64,000 nucleotides of DNA from Karalla daura (taxonomy: Eukaryota; Chordata; Actinopteri; Chaetodontiformes; Leiognathidae). The stretch is from contig CM055189.1 in NCBI GenBank assembly GCA_029224185.1, positions 22,992,055 to 23,056,054 of the forward strand. Direction: 5' to 3'. This document shows, one piece after another, positions 23,043 to 36,600 of this stretch (positions within the stretch are counted from its first letter, which is position 1; the number at the start of each line of letters is the position of its first letter). A program made the position numbers and the translations under genes. The notes below the pieces were generated by a model. It did not search any database, was not told the origin of the DNA, and was given only the letters and a program-made list of their open reading frames with translations.

Positions 23043-24812
23043 TTGGCCAAGATCCCGACCCCGAGCGAGCGAGCCCAAACCCACCATTTGGGGTGTGAGC
23101 CGCCTCCGGGGTGGCCCACGCTCACTGGAAAAAGCAATCCCGAGGCCGGCTGTGGCCCCGGAGCTGAGATATTAACCCTCGCCGAAAGTGAAAAAAACGA
23201 CCACCCCGGACCTGTCGTTTTGGCCGAGATCCCGACCCCGAGCGAGCGAGCCCAAACCCACCATTTGGGGTGTGAGCCGCCTCCGGGGTGTCCCACGCTC
23301 ACTGGAAAAAGCAATCCCGAGGCCGGCTGTGGCCCCGGAGCTGAGATATTAACCCTCGCCGAAAGTGAAAAAAACGACCACCCCGGACCTGTCGTTTTGG
23401 CCGAGATCCCGACCCCGAGCGAGCGAGCCCAAACCCACCATTTGGGGTGTGAGCCGCCTCCGGGGTGGCCCACGCTCACTGGAAAAAGCAATCCCGAGGC
23501 CGGCTGTGGCCCCGGAGCTGAAATATTAACCCTCGCCGAAAGTGAAAAAAACGACCATCCCGGACCTGTCGTTTTGGCCGAGATCCCGACCCCAAGCGAG
23601 CGAGCCCAAACCCACGATGTGGGGTGTGAGCCACCTCTGGGGTGGCCCACGCTCACTGGAAAAAGCAATCCCGAGGCCGGCTGTGGCCCCGGAGCTGAGA
23701 TATTAACCCTCGCCGAAAGTGAAAAAAACGACCACCCCGGACCTGTCGTTTCGGCCGGGATCCCGACCCCGCGCGAGCGAGCCCAAACCCACCATTTGGG
23801 GTGTGAGCCGCCTCCGGGGTGGCCCACGCTCACTGGAAAAAGCAATCCCGAGGCCGGCTGTGGCCCCGGAGCTGAGATATTAACCCTCGCCGAAAGTGAA
23901 AAAAACGACCACCCCGGACCTGTCGTTTTGGCCGAGATCCCGACCCCGAGCGAGCGAGCCCAAACCCACCATTTGGGGTGTGAGCCGCCTCCGGGATGGC
24001 CCACGCTCACTGGAAAAAGCAATCCCGAGGCCGGCTGTGGCCCCGGAGCTGAGATTTTTACCCTCGCCGAAAGTGAAAAAAACGACCACCCCGGACCTGT
24101 CGTTTTGGCCGAGATCCCGACCCCGAGCAAGCGAGCCCAAACCAACCATTTGGGGTGTGAGCCGCCTCCGGGGTGGCCCACGCTCACTGGAAAAAGCAAT
24201 CCCGAGGCCGGCTGTGGCCCCGGAGCTGAGATATTAACCCTCGCCGAAAGTGAAAAAAACGACCACCCCGGACCTGTCGTTTTGGCCGAGATCCCGACCC
24301 CAAGCGAGCGAGCCCAAACCCACGATGTGGGGTGTGAGCCACCTCTGGGGTGGCCCACGCTCACTGGAAAAAGCAATCCCGAGGCCGGCTGTGGCCCCGG
24401 AGCTGAGATATTAACCCTCGCCGAAAGTGAAAAAAACGACCACCCCGGACCTGTCGTTTCGGCCGGGATCCCGACCCCGCGCGAGCGAGCCCAAACCCAC
24501 GATTTGGGGTGTGAGCCGCCTCCGGGGTGGCCCACGCTCACTGGAAAAAGTGATCCCGAGGCCGGCTGTGGCCCCGGAGCTGAGATATTAACCCTCGCCG
24601 AAAGTGAAAAAAACGACCACCCCGGACCTGTCGTTTCGGCCGGGATCCCGACCCCGAGCGAGCGAGCCCAAACCCACGATTTGGGGTGTGAGCCGCCTCC
24701 GGGGTGACCCACGCTCACTGGAAAAAGCAATCCCGAGGCCGGCTGTGGCCCCGGAGCTGAAATATTAACCCTCGCCGAAAGTGAAAAAAACGACCACCCC
24801 GGACCTGTCGTT
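23043..24812 (+). repeat. 16-monomer HOR, copy 3, internally deleted to 10 monomers
   Basis: The order is K C H V (R/H) H N V R D. Six units (D N' V K H H, 1062 bp) are missing relative to copies 1 and 2. The joint is a chimeric unit starting at 23751: R-type up to the CGCGCGAG base at 23772 and H-type from the ACCATTT base at 23793. The GGGATGGCC marker is retained at 23996. The last unit has a unique G to A at 24707 (GGGGTGACCC). Confidence 0.87.
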
Positions 24813-27467
24813 TTGGCCGAGATCCCGACCCCGAGCGAGCGAGCCCAAACCCACCATTTGGGGTGTGAGCCGCCTCCGGGGTGGCCCACGCTCACTGGAA
24901 AAAGCAATCCCGAGGCCGGCTGTGGCCCCGGAGCTGAGATATTAACCCTCGCCGAAAGTGAAAAAAACGACCACCCCGGACCTGTCGTTTTGGCCAAGAT
25001 CCCGACCCCGAGCGAGCGAGCCCAAACCCACCATTTGGGGTGTGAGCCGCCTCCGGGGTGTCCCACGCTCACTGGAAAAAGCAATCCCGAGGCCGGCTGT
25101 GGCCCCGGAGCTGAGATATTAACCCTCGCCGAAAGTGAAAAAAACGACCACCCCGGACCTGTCGTTTTGGCCGAGATCCCGACCCCGAGCGAGCGAGCCC
25201 AAACCCACCATTTGGGGTGTGAGCCGCCTCCGGGGTGGCCCACGCTCACTGGAAAAAGCAATCCCGAGGCCGGCTGTGGCCCCGGAGCTGAAATATTAAC
25301 CCTCGCCGAAAGTGAAAAAAACGACCATCCCGGACCTGTCGTTTTGGCCGAGATCCCGACCCCAAGCGAGCGAGCCCAAACCCACGATGTGGGGTGTGAG
25401 CCACCTCTGGGGTGGCCCACGCTCACTGGAAAAAGCAATCCCGAGGCCGGCTGTGGCCCCGGAGCTGAGATATTAACCCTCGCCGAAAGTGAAAAAAACG
25501 ACCACCCCGGACCTGTCGTTTCGGCCGGGATCCCGACCCCGCGCGAGCGAGCCCAAACCCACGATTTGGGGTGTGAGCCGCCTCCGGGGTGGCCCACGCT
25601 CACTGGAAAAAGTGATCCCGAGGCCGGCTGTGGCCCCGGAGCTGAGATATTAACCCTCGCCGAAAGTGAAAAAAACGACCACCCCGGACCTGTCGTTTCG
25701 GCCGGGATCCCGACCCCGAGCGAGCGAGCCCAAACCCACGATTTGGGGTGTGAGCCGCCTCCGGGGTGGCCCACGCTCACTGGAAAAAGCAATCCCGAGG
25801 CCGGCTGTGGCCCCGGAGCTGAGATTTTTACCCTCGCCGAAAGTGAAAAAAACGACCAGCCCGGACCTGTCGTTTTGGCCGAGATCCCGACCCCGAGCGA
25901 GCGAGCCCAAACCAACCATTTGGGGTGTGAGCCGCCTCCGGGGTGGCCCACGCTCACTGGAAAAAGCAATCCCGAGGCCGGCTGTGGCCCCGGAGCTGAG
26001 ATATTAACCCTCGCCGAAAGTGAAAAAAACGACCACCCCGGACCTGTCGTTTTGGCCGAGATCCCGACCCCGAGCGAGCGAGCCCAAACCCACCATTTGG
26101 GGTGTGAGCCGCCTCCGGGGTGGCCCACGCTCACTGGAAAAAGCAATCCCGAGGCCGGCTGTGGCCCCGGAGCTGAGATATTAACCCTCGCCGAAAGTGA
26201 AAAAAACGACCACCCCGGACCTGTCGTTTTGGCCGAGATCCCGACCCCGAGCGAGCGAGCCCAAACCCACCATTTGGGGTGTGAGCCGCCTCCGGGGTGG
26301 CCCACGCTCACTGGAAAAAGCAATCCCGAGGCCGGCTGTGGCCCCGGAGCTGAGATATTAACCCTCGCCGAAAGTGAAAAAAACGACCACCCCGGACCTG
26401 TCGTTTTGGCCGAGATCCCGACCCCGAGCGAGCGAGCCCAAACCCACCATTTGGGGTGTGAGCCGCCTCCGGGGTGTCCCACGCTCACTGGAAAAAGCAA
26501 TCCCGAGGCCGGCTGTGGCCCCGGAGCTGAGATATTAACCCTCGCCGAAAGTGAAAAAAACGACCATCCCGGACCTGTCGTTTTGGCCGAGATCCCGACC
26601 CCAAGCGAGCGAGCCCAAACCCACGATGTGGGGTGTGAGCCACCTCTGGGGTGGCCCACGCTCACTGGAAAAAGCAATCCCGAGGCCGGCTGTGGCCCCG
26701 GAGCTGAGATATTAACCCTCGCCGAAAGTGAAAAAAACGACCACCCCGGACCTGTCGTTTCGGCCGGGATCCCGACCCCGCGCGAGCGAGCCCAAACCCA
26801 CGATTTGGGGTGTGAGCCGCCTCCGGGTTGGCCCACGCTCACTGGAAAAAGTGATCCCGAGGCCGGCTGTGGCCCCGGAGCTGAGATATTAACCCTCGCC
26901 GAAAGTGAAAAAAACGACCACCCCGGACCTGTCGTTTCGGCCGGGATCCCGACCCCGAGCGAGCGAGCCCAAACCCACGATTTGGGGTGTGAGCCGCCTC
27001 CGGGGTGGCCCACGCTCACTGGAAAAAGCAATCCCGAGGCCGGCTGTGGCCCCGGAGCTGAGATTTTTACCCTCGCCGAAAGTGAAAAAAACGACCACCC
27101 CGGACCTGTCGTTTTGGCCGAGATCCCGACCCCGAGCAAGCGAGCCCAAACCAACCATTTGGGGTGTGAGCCGCCTCCGGGGTGGCCCACGCTCACTGGA
27201 AAAAGCAATCCCGAGGCCGGCTGTGGCCCCGGAGCTGAGATATTAACCCTCGCCGAAAGTGAAAAAAACGACCACCCCGGACCTGTCGTTTTGGCCGAGA
27301 TCCCGACCCCGAGCGAGCGAGCCCAAACCCACGATTTGGGGTGTGAGCCGCCTCCGGGGTGGCCCACGCTCACTGGAAAAAGCAATCCCGAGGCCGGCTG
27401 TGGCCCCGGAGCTGAAATATTAACCCTCGCCGAAAGTGAAAAAAACGACCACCCCGGACCTGTCGTT
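24813..27467 (+). repeat. 15-monomer HOR, copy 1 (2655 bp)
   Basis: The order is H K/C H V R D N' H H C V R D N D'. D' is a hybrid with an H-like start (TTTTGGCCGAG) and D-like ACGATTTGG. Private markers shared with copy 2 are GACCAGCCC and G to T in GGGTTGGCC (26828 and 29483, exactly 15 units apart). Confidence 0.86.
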
Positions 27468-30122
27468 TTGGCCGAGATCCCGACCCCGAGCGAGCGAGCC
27501 CAAACCCACCATTTGGGGTGTGAGCCGCCTCCGGGGTGGCCCACGCTCACTGGAAAAAGCAATCCCGAGGCCGGCTGTGGCCCCGGAGCTGAGATATTAA
27601 CCCTCGCCGAAAGTGAAAAAAACGACCACCCCGGACCTGTCGTTTTGGCCAAGATCCCGACCCCGAGCGAGCGAGCCCAAACCCACCATTTGGGGTGTGA
27701 GCCGCCTCCGGGGTGTCCCACGCTCACTGGAAAAAGCAATCCCGAGGCCGGCTGTGGCCCCGGAGCTGAGATATTAACCCTCGCCGAAAGTGAAAAAAAC
27801 GACCACCCCGGACCTGTCGTTTTGGCCGAGATCCCGACCCCGAGCGAGCGAGCCCAAACCCACCATTTGGGGTGTGAGCCGCCTCCGGGGTGGCCCACGC
27901 TCACTGGAAAAAGCAATCCCGAGGCCGGCTGTGGCCCCGGAGCTGAAATATTAACCCTCGCCGAAAGTGAAAAAAACGACCATCCCGGACCTGTCGTTTT
28001 GGCCGAGATCCCGACCCCAAGCGAGCGAGCCCAAACCCACGATGTGGGGTGTGAGCCACCTCTGGGGTGGCCCACGCTCACTGGAAAAAGCAATCCCGAG
28101 GCCGGCTGTGGCCCCGGAGCTGAGATATTAACCCTCGCCGAAAGTGAAAAAAACGACCACCCCGGACCTGTCGTTTCGGCCGGGATCCCGACCCCGCGCG
28201 AGCGAGCCCAAACCCACGATTTGGGGTGTGAGCCGCCTCCGGGGTGGCCCACGCTCACTGGAAAAAGTGATCCCGAGGCCGGCTGTGGCCCCGGAGCTGA
28301 GATATTAACCCTCGCCGAAAGTGAAAAAAACGACCACCCCGGACCTGTCGTTTCGGCCGGGATCCCGACCCCGAGCGAGCGAGCCCAAACCCACGATTTG
28401 GGGTGTGAGCCGCCTCCGGGGTGGCCCACGCTCACTGGAAAAAGCAATCCCGAGGCCGGCTGTGGCCCCGGAGCTGAGATTTTTACCCTCGCCGAAAGTG
28501 AAAAAAACGACCAGCCCGGACCTGTCGTTTTGGCCGAGATCCCGACCCCGAGCGAGCGAGCCCAAACCAACCATTTGGGGTGTGAGCCGCCTCCGGGGTG
28601 GCCCACGCTCACTGGAAAAAGCAATCCCGAGGCCGGCTGTGGCCCCGGAGCTGAGATATTAACCCTCGCCGAAAGTGAAAAAAACGACCACCCCGGACCT
28701 GTCGTTTTGGCCGAGATCCCGACCCCGAGCGAGCGAGCCCAAACCCACCATTTGGGGTGTGAGCCGCCTCCGGGGTGGCCCACGCTCACTGGAAAAAGCA
28801 ATCCCGAGGCCGGCTGTGGCCCCGGAGCTGAGATATTAACCCTCGCCGAAAGTGAAAAAAACGACCACCCCGGACCTGTCGTTTTGGCCGAGATCCCGAC
28901 CCCGAGCGAGCGAGCCCAAACCCACCATTTGGGGTGTGAGCCGCCTCCGGGGTGGCCCACGCTCACTGGAAAAAGCAATCCCGAGGCCGGCTGTGGCCCC
29001 GGAGCTGAGATATTAACCCTCGCCGAAAGTGAAAAAAACGACCACCCCGGACCTGTCGTTTTGGCCGAGATCCCGACCCCGAGCGAGCGAGCCCAAACCC
29101 ACCATTTGGGGTGTGAGCCGCCTCCGGGGTGTCCCACGCTCACTGGAAAAAGCAATCCCGAGGCCGGCTGTGGCCCCGGAGCTGAGATATTAACCCTCGC
29201 CGAAAGTGAAAAAAACGACCATCCCGGACCTGTCGTTTTGGCCGAGATCCCGACCCCAAGCGAGCGAGCCCAAACCCACGATGTGGGGTGTGAGCCACCT
29301 CTGGGGTGGCCCACGCTCACTGGAAAAAGCAATCCCGAGGCCGGCTGTGGCCCCGGAGCTGAGATATTAACCCTCGCCGAAAGTGAAAAAAACGACCACC
29401 CCGGACCTGTCGTTTCGGCCGGGATCCCGACCCCGCGCGAGCGAGCCCAAACCCACGATTTGGGGTGTGAGCCGCCTCCGGGTTGGCCCACGCTCACTGG
29501 AAAAAGTGATCCCGAGGCCGGCTGTGGCCCCGGAGCTGAGATATTAACCCTCGCCGAAAGTGAAAAAAACGACCACCCCGGACCTGTCGTTTCGGCCGGG
29601 ATCCCGACCCCGAGCGAGCGAGCCCAAACCCACGATTTGGGGTGTGAGCCGCCTCCGGGGTGGCCCACGCTCACTGGAAAAAGCAATCCCGAGGCCGGCT
29701 GTGGCCCCGGAGCTGAGATTTTTACCCTCGCCGAAAGTGAAAAAAACGACCACCCCGGACCTGTCGTTTTGGCCGAGATCCCGACCCCGAGCAAGCGAGC
29801 CCAAACCAACCATTTGGGGTGTGAGCCGCCTCCGGGGTGGCCCACGCTCACTGGAAAAAGCAATCCCGAGGCCGGCTGTGGCCCCGGAGCTGAGATATTA
29901 ACCCTCGCCGAAAGTGAAAAAAACGACCACCCCGGACCTGTCGTTTTGGCCGAGATCCCGACCCCAAGCGAGCGAGCCCAAACCCACGATGTGGGGTGTG
30001 AGCCACCTCTGGGGTGGCCCACGCTCACTGGAAAAAGCAATCCCGAGGCCGGCTGTGGCCCCGGAGCTGAGATATTAACCCTCGCCGAAAGTGAAAAAAA
30101 CGACCACCCCGGACCTGTCGTT
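27468..30122 (+). repeat. 15-monomer HOR, copy 2 (2655 bp)
   Basis: Same order as copy 1 except that the last unit is an ordinary V instead of the D' hybrid. It lies within the first copy of the 37-unit HOR, so the 15-unit duplication came before the 37-unit one. Confidence 0.85.
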
Positions 30123-31538
30123 TTGGCCAAGATCCCGACCCCGAGCGAGCGAGCCCAAACCCACCATTTGGGGTGTGAGCCGCCTCCGGGGTGGCCCACG
30201 CTCACTGGAAAAAGCAATCCCGAGGCCGGCTGTGGCCCCGGAGCTGAGATATTAACCCTCGCCGAAAGTGAAAAAAACGACCACCCCGGACCTGTCGTTT
30301 TGGCCGAGATCCCGACCCCGAGCGAGCGAGCCCAAACCCACCATTTGGGGTGTGAGCCGCCTCCGGGGTGGCCCACGCTCACTGGAAAAAGCAATCCCGA
30401 GGCCGGCTGTGGCCCCGGAGCTGAGATATTAACCCTCGCCGAAAGTGAAAAAAACGACCACCCCGGACCTGTCGTTTTGGCCGAGATCCCGACCCCGAGC
30501 GAGCGAGCCCAAACCCACCATTTGGGGTGTGAGCCGCCTCCGGGGTGGCCCACGCTCACTGGAAAAAGCAATCCCGAGGCCGGCTGTGGCCCCGGAGCTG
30601 AAATATTAACCCTCGCCGAAAGTGAAAAAAACGACCACCCCGGACCTGTCGTTTTGGCCGAGATCCCGACCCCAAGCGAGCGAGCCCAAACCCACGATGT
30701 GGGGTGTGAGCCACCTCTGGGGTGGCCCACGCTCACTGGAAAAAGCAATCCCGAGGCCGGCTGTGGCCCCGGAGCTGAGATATTAACCCTCGCCGAAAGT
30801 GAAAAAAACGACCACCCCGGACCTGTCGTTTCGGCCGGGATCCCGACCCCGCGCGAGCGAGCCCAAACCCACCATTTGGGGTGTGAGCCGCCTCCGGGGT
30901 GGCCCACGCTCACTGGAAAAAGTGATCCCGAGGCCGGCTGTGGCCCCGGAGCTGAGATATTAACCCTCGCCGAAAGTGAAAAAAACGACCACCCCGGACC
31001 TGTCGTTTCGGCCGGGATCCCGACCCCGAGCGAGCGAGCCCAAACCCACGATTTGGGGTGTGAGCCGCCTCCGGGGTGGCCCACGCTCACTGGAAAAAGC
31101 AATCCCGAGGCCGGCTGTGGCCCCGGAGCTGAGATTTTTACCCTCGCCGAAAGTGAAAAAAACGACCACCCCGGACCTGTCGTTTTGGCCGAGATCCCGA
31201 CCCCGAGCAAGCGAGCCCAAACCAACCATTTGGGGTGTGAGCCGCCTCCGGGGTGGCCCACGCTCACTGGAAAAAGCAATCCCGAGGCTGGCTGTGGCCC
31301 CGGAGCTGAGATATTAACCCTCGCCGAAAGTGAAAAAAACGACCACCCCGGACCTGTCGTTTTGGCCGAGATCCCGACCCCAAGCGAGCGAGCCCAAACC
31401 CACGATGTGGGGTGTGAGCCACCTCTGGGGTGGCCCACGCTCACTGGAAAAAGCAATCCCGAGGCCGGCTGTGGCCCCGGAGCTGAGATATTAACCCTCG
31501 CCGAAAGTGAAAAAAACGACCACCCCGGACCTGTCGTT

Positions 31539-31715
31539 TCGGCCGGGATCCCGACCCCGCGCGAGCGAGCCCAAACCCACCATTTGGGGTGTGAGCCGCC
31601 TCCGGGGTGTCCCACGCTCACTGGAAAAAGCAATCCCGAGGCCGGCTGTGGCCCCGGAGCTGAAATATTAACCCTCGCCGAAAGTGAAAAAAACGACCAC
31701 CCCGGACCTGTCGTT
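31539..31715 (+). repeat. First R/C hybrid monomer
   Basis: An R-type first half (CGGGATCCCG, CGCGCGAG) is joined to a C-type second half (ACCATTTGG, GTGTCCC, AAAAAGCAAT). This hybrid appears only between 31.5 and 49.4 kb (the last starts at 49238), always followed by H V R, so it was created once and then carried along by HOR duplication. Confidence 0.85.
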
Positions 31716-33662
31716 TTGGCCGAGATCCCGACCCCGAGCGAGCGAGCCCAAACCCACCATTTGGGGTGTGAGCCGCCTCCGGGGTGGCCCACGCTCACTG
31801 GAAAAAGCAATCCCGAGGCCGGCTGTGGCCCCGGAGCTGAAATATTAACCCTCGCCGAAAGTGAAAAAAACGACCATCCCGGACCTGTCGTTTTGGCCGA
31901 GATCCCGACCCCAAGCGAGCGAGCCCAAACCCACGATGTGGGGTGTGAGCCACCTCTGGGGTGGCCCACGCTCACTGGAAAAAGCAATCCCGAGGCCGGC
32001 TGTGGCCCCGGAGCTGAGATATTAACCCTCGCCGAAAGTGAAAAAAACGACCACCCCGGACCTGTCGTTTCGGCCGGGATCCCGACCCCGCGCGAGCGAG
32101 CCCAAACCCACGATTTGGGGTGTGAGCCGCCTCCGGGGTGGCCCACGCTCACTGGAAAAAGTGATCCCGAGGCCGGCTGTGGCCCCGGAGCTGAGATATT
32201 AACCCTCGCCGAAAGTGAAATAAACGACCACCCCGGACCTGTCGTTTCGGCCGGGATCCCGACCCCGAGCGAGCGAGCCCAAACCCACCATTTGGGGTGT
32301 GAGCCGCCTCCGGGGTGGCCCACGCTCACTGGAAAAAGCAATCCCGAGGCCGGCTGTGGCCCCGGAGCTGAAATATTAACCCTCGCCGAAAGTGAAAAAA
32401 ACGACCATCCCGGACCTGTCGTTTTGGCCGAGATCCCGACCCCAAGCGAGCGAGCCCAAACCCACGATGTGGGGTGTGAGCCACCTCTGGGGTGGCCCAC
32501 GCTCACTGGAAAAAGCAATCCCGAGGCCGGCTGTGGCCCCGGAGCTGAGATATTAACCCTCGCCGAAAGTGAAAAAAACGACCACCCCGGACCTGTCGTT
32601 TCGGCCGGGATCCCGACCCCGCGCGAGCGAGCCCAAACCCACGATTTGGGGTGTGAGCCGCCTCCGGGGTGGCCCACGCTCACTGGAAAAAGTGATCCCG
32701 AGGCCGGCTGTGGCCCCGGAGCTGAGATATTAACCCTCGCCGAAAGTGAAAAAAACGACCACCCCGGACCTGTCGTTTCGGCCGGGATCCCGACCCCGAG
32801 CGAGCGAGCCCAAACCCACGATTTGGGGTGTGAGCCGCCTCCGGGGTGGCCCACGCTCACTGGAAAAAGCAATCCCGAGGCCGGCTGTGGCCCCGGAGCT
32901 GAGATTTTTACCCTCGCCGAAAGTGAAAAAAACGACCAGCCCGGACCTGTCGTTTTGGCCGAGATCCCGACCCCGAGCGAGCGAGCCCAAACCAACCATT
33001 TGGGGTGTGAGCCGCCTCCGGGGTGGCCCACGCTCACTGGAAAAAGCAATCCCGAGGCCGGCTGTGGCCCCGGAGCTGAGATATTAACCCTCGCCGAAAG
33101 TGAAAAAAACGACCACCCCGGACCTGTCGTTTTGGCCGAGATCCCGACCCCGAGCGAGCGAGCCCAAACCCACCATTTGGGGTGTGAGCCGCCTCCGGGG
33201 TGGCCCACGCTCACTGGAAAAAGCAATCCCGAGGCCGGCTGTGGCCCCGGAGCTGAGATATTAACCCTCGCCGAAAGTGAAAAAAACGACCACCCCGGAC
33301 CTGTCGTTTTGGCCGAGATCCCGACCCCGAGCGAGCGAGCCCAAACCCACCATTTGGGGTGTGAGCCGCCTCCGGGGTGGCCCACGCTCACTGGAAAAAG
33401 CAATCCCGAGGCCGGCTGTGGCCCCGGAGCTGAGATATTAACCCTCGCCGAAAGTGAAAAAAACGACCACCCCGGACCTGTCGTTTTGGCCGAGATCCCG
33501 ACCCCGAGCGAGCGAGCCCAAACCCACCATTTGGGGTGTGAGCCGCCTCCGGGGTGTCCCACGCTCACTGGAAAAAGCAATCCCGAGGCCGGCTGTGGCC
33601 CTGGAGCTGAGATATTAACCCTCGCTGAAAGTGAAAAAAACGACCACCCCGGACCTGTCGTT

Positions 33663-36600
33663 TTGGCCGAGATCCCGACCCCGAGCAAGCGAGCCCAAAC
33701 CAACCATTTGGGGTGTGAGCCGCCTCCGGGGTGGCCCACGCTCACTGGAAAAAGCAATCCCGAGGCCGGCTGTGGCCCCGGAGCTGAGATATTAACCCTC
33801 GCCGAAAGTGAAAAAAACGACCACCCCGGACCTGTCGTTTTGGCCGAGATCCCGACCCCGAGCGAGCGAGCCCAAACCCACGATTTGGGGTGTGAGCCGC
33901 CTCCGGGGTGGCCCACGCTCACTGGAAAAAGCAATCCCGAGGCCGGCTGTGGCCCCGGAGCTGAAATATTAACCCTCGCCGAAAGTGAAAAAAACGACCA
34001 CCCCGGACCTGTCGTTTTGGCCGAGATCCCGACCCCGAGCGAGCGAGCCCAAACCCACCATTTGGGGTGTGAGCCGCCTCCGGGGTGGCCCACGCTCACT
34101 GGAAAAAGCAATCCCGAGGCCGGCTGTGGCCCCGGAGCTGAGATATTAACCCTCGCCGAAAGTGAAAAAAACGACCACCCCGGACCTGTCGTTTTGGCCA
34201 AGATCCCGACCCCGAGCGAGCGAGCCCAAACCCACCATTTGGGGTGTGAGCCGCCTCCGGGGTGTCCCACGCTCACTGGAAAAAGCAATCCCGAGGCCGG
34301 CTGTGGCCCCGGAGCTGAGATATTAACCCTCGCCGAAAGTGAAAAAAACGACCACCCCGGACCTGTCGTTTTGGCCGAGATCCCGACCCCGAGCGAGCGA
34401 GCCCAAACCCACCATTTGGGGTGTGAGCCGCCTCCGGGGTGGCCCACGCTCACTGGAAAAAGCAATCCCGAGGCCGGCTGTGGCCCCGGAGCTGAAATAT
34501 TAACCCTCGCCGAAAGTGAAAAAAACGACCATCCCGGACCTGTCGTTTTGGCCGAGATCCCGACCCCAAGCGAGCGAGCCCAAACCCACGATGTGGGGTG
34601 TGAGCCACCTCTGGGGTGGCCCACGCTCACTGGAAAAAGCAATCCCGAGGCCGGCTGTGGCCCCGGAGCTGAGATATTAACCCTCGCCGAAAGTGAAAAA
34701 AACGACCACCCCGGACCTGTCGTTTCGGCCGGGATCCCGACCCCGCGCGAGCGAGCCCAAACCCACGATTTGGGGTGTGAGCCGCCTCCGGGGTGGCCCA
34801 CGCTCACTGGAAAAAGTGATCCCGAGGCCGGCTGTGGCCCCGGAGCTGAGATATTAACCCTCGCCGAAAGTGAAAAAAACGACCACCCCGGACCTGTCGT
34901 TTCGGCCGGGATCCCGACCCCGAGCGAGCGAGCCCAAACCCACGATTTGGGGTGTGAGCCGCCTCCGGGGTGGCCCACGCTCACTGGAAAAAGCAATCCC
35001 GAGGCCGGCTGTGGCCCCGGAGCTGAGATTTTTACCCTCGCCGAAAGTGAAAAAAACGACCAGCCCGGACCTGTCGTTTTGGCCGAGATCCCGACCCCGA
35101 GCGAGCGAGCCCAAACCAACCATTTGGGGTGTGAGCCGCCTCCGGGGTGGCCCACGCTCACTGGAAAAAGCAATCCCGAGGCCGGCTGTGGCCCCGGAGC
35201 TGAGATATTAACCCTCGCCGAAAGTGAAAAAAACGACCACCCCGGACCTGTCGTTTTGGCCGAGATCCCGACCCCGAGCGAGCGAGCCCAAACCCACCAT
35301 TTGGGGTGTGAGCCGCCTCCGGGGTGGCCCACGCTCACTGGAAAAAGCAATCCCGAGGCCGGCTGTGGCCCCGGAGCTGAGATATTAACCCTCGCCGAAA
35401 GTGAAAAAAACGACCACCCCGGACCTGTCGTTTTGGCCGAGATCCCGACCCCGAGCGAGCGAGCCCAAACCCACCATTTGGGGTGTGAGCCGCCTCCGGG
35501 GTGGCCCACGCTCACTGGAAAAAGCAATCCCGAGGCCGGCTGTGGCCCCGGAGCTGAGATATTAACCCTCGCCGAAAGTGAAAAAAACGACCACCCCGGA
35601 CCTGTCGTTTTGGCCGAGATCCCGACCCCGAGCGAGCGAGCCCAAACCCACCATTTGGGGTGTGAGCCGCCTCCGGGGTGTCCCACGCTCACTGGAAAAA
35701 GCAATCCCGAGGCCGGCTGTGGCCCCGGAGCTGAGATATTAACCCTCGCCGAAAGTGAAAAAAACGACCATCCCGGACCTGTCGTTTTGGCCGAGATCCC
35801 GACCCCAAGCGAGCGAGCCCAAACCCACGATGTGGGGTGTGAGCCACCTCTGGGGTGGCCCACGCTCACTGGAAAAAGCAATCCCGAGGCCGGCTGTGGC
35901 CCCGGAGCTGAGATATTAACCCTCGCCGAAAGTGAAAAAAACGACCACCCCGGACCTGTCGTTTCGGCCGGGATCCCGACCCCGCGCGAGCGAGCCCAAA
36001 CCCACGATTTGGGGTGTGAGCCGCCTCCGGGTTGGCCCACGCTCACTGGAAAAAGTGATCCCGAGGCCGGCTGTGGCCCCGGAGCTGAGATATTAACCCT
36101 CGCCGAAAGTGAAAAAAACGACCACCCCGGACCTGTCGTTTCGGCCGGGATCCCGACCCCGAGCGAGCGAGCCCAAACCCACGATTTGGGGTGTGAGCCG
36201 CCTCCGGGGTGGCCCACGCTCACTGGAAAAAGCAATCCCGAGGCCGGCTGTGGCCCCGGAGCTGAGATTTTTACCCTCGCCGAAAGTGAAAAAAACGACC
36301 ACCCCGGACCTGTCGTTTTGGCCGAGATCCCGACCCCGAGCAAGCGAGCCCAAACCAACCATTTGGGGTGTGAGCCGCCTCCGGGGTGGCCCACGCTCAC
36401 TGGAAAAAGCAATCCCGAGGCCGGCTGTGGCCCCGGAGCTGAGATATTAACCCTCGCCGAAAGTGAAAAAAACGACCACCCCGGACCTGTCGTTTTGGCC
36501 GAGATCCCGACCCCAAGCGAGCGAGCCCAAACCCACGATGTGGGGTGTGAGCCACCTCTGGGGTGGCCCACGCTCACTGGAAAAAGCAATCCCGAGGCCG

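Larger units (their letters stand above)
27114..33662 (+). repeat. 37-monomer HOR, copy 1 (6549 bp)
   Basis: The order is N D' H K/C H V R D N' H H C V R D N V K H H V R D N V R/C H V R D'' V R D N' H H C. Copy 2 follows directly. Three private changes recur at exactly 6549 bp: GGGTTGGCC (29483/36032), a CpG transition GAGGCTGG (31289/37838), and A to T inside the A7 run (32221/38770). The last unit of this copy alone has two CpG to TpG changes, at 33602 and 33626. Confidence 0.9.
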
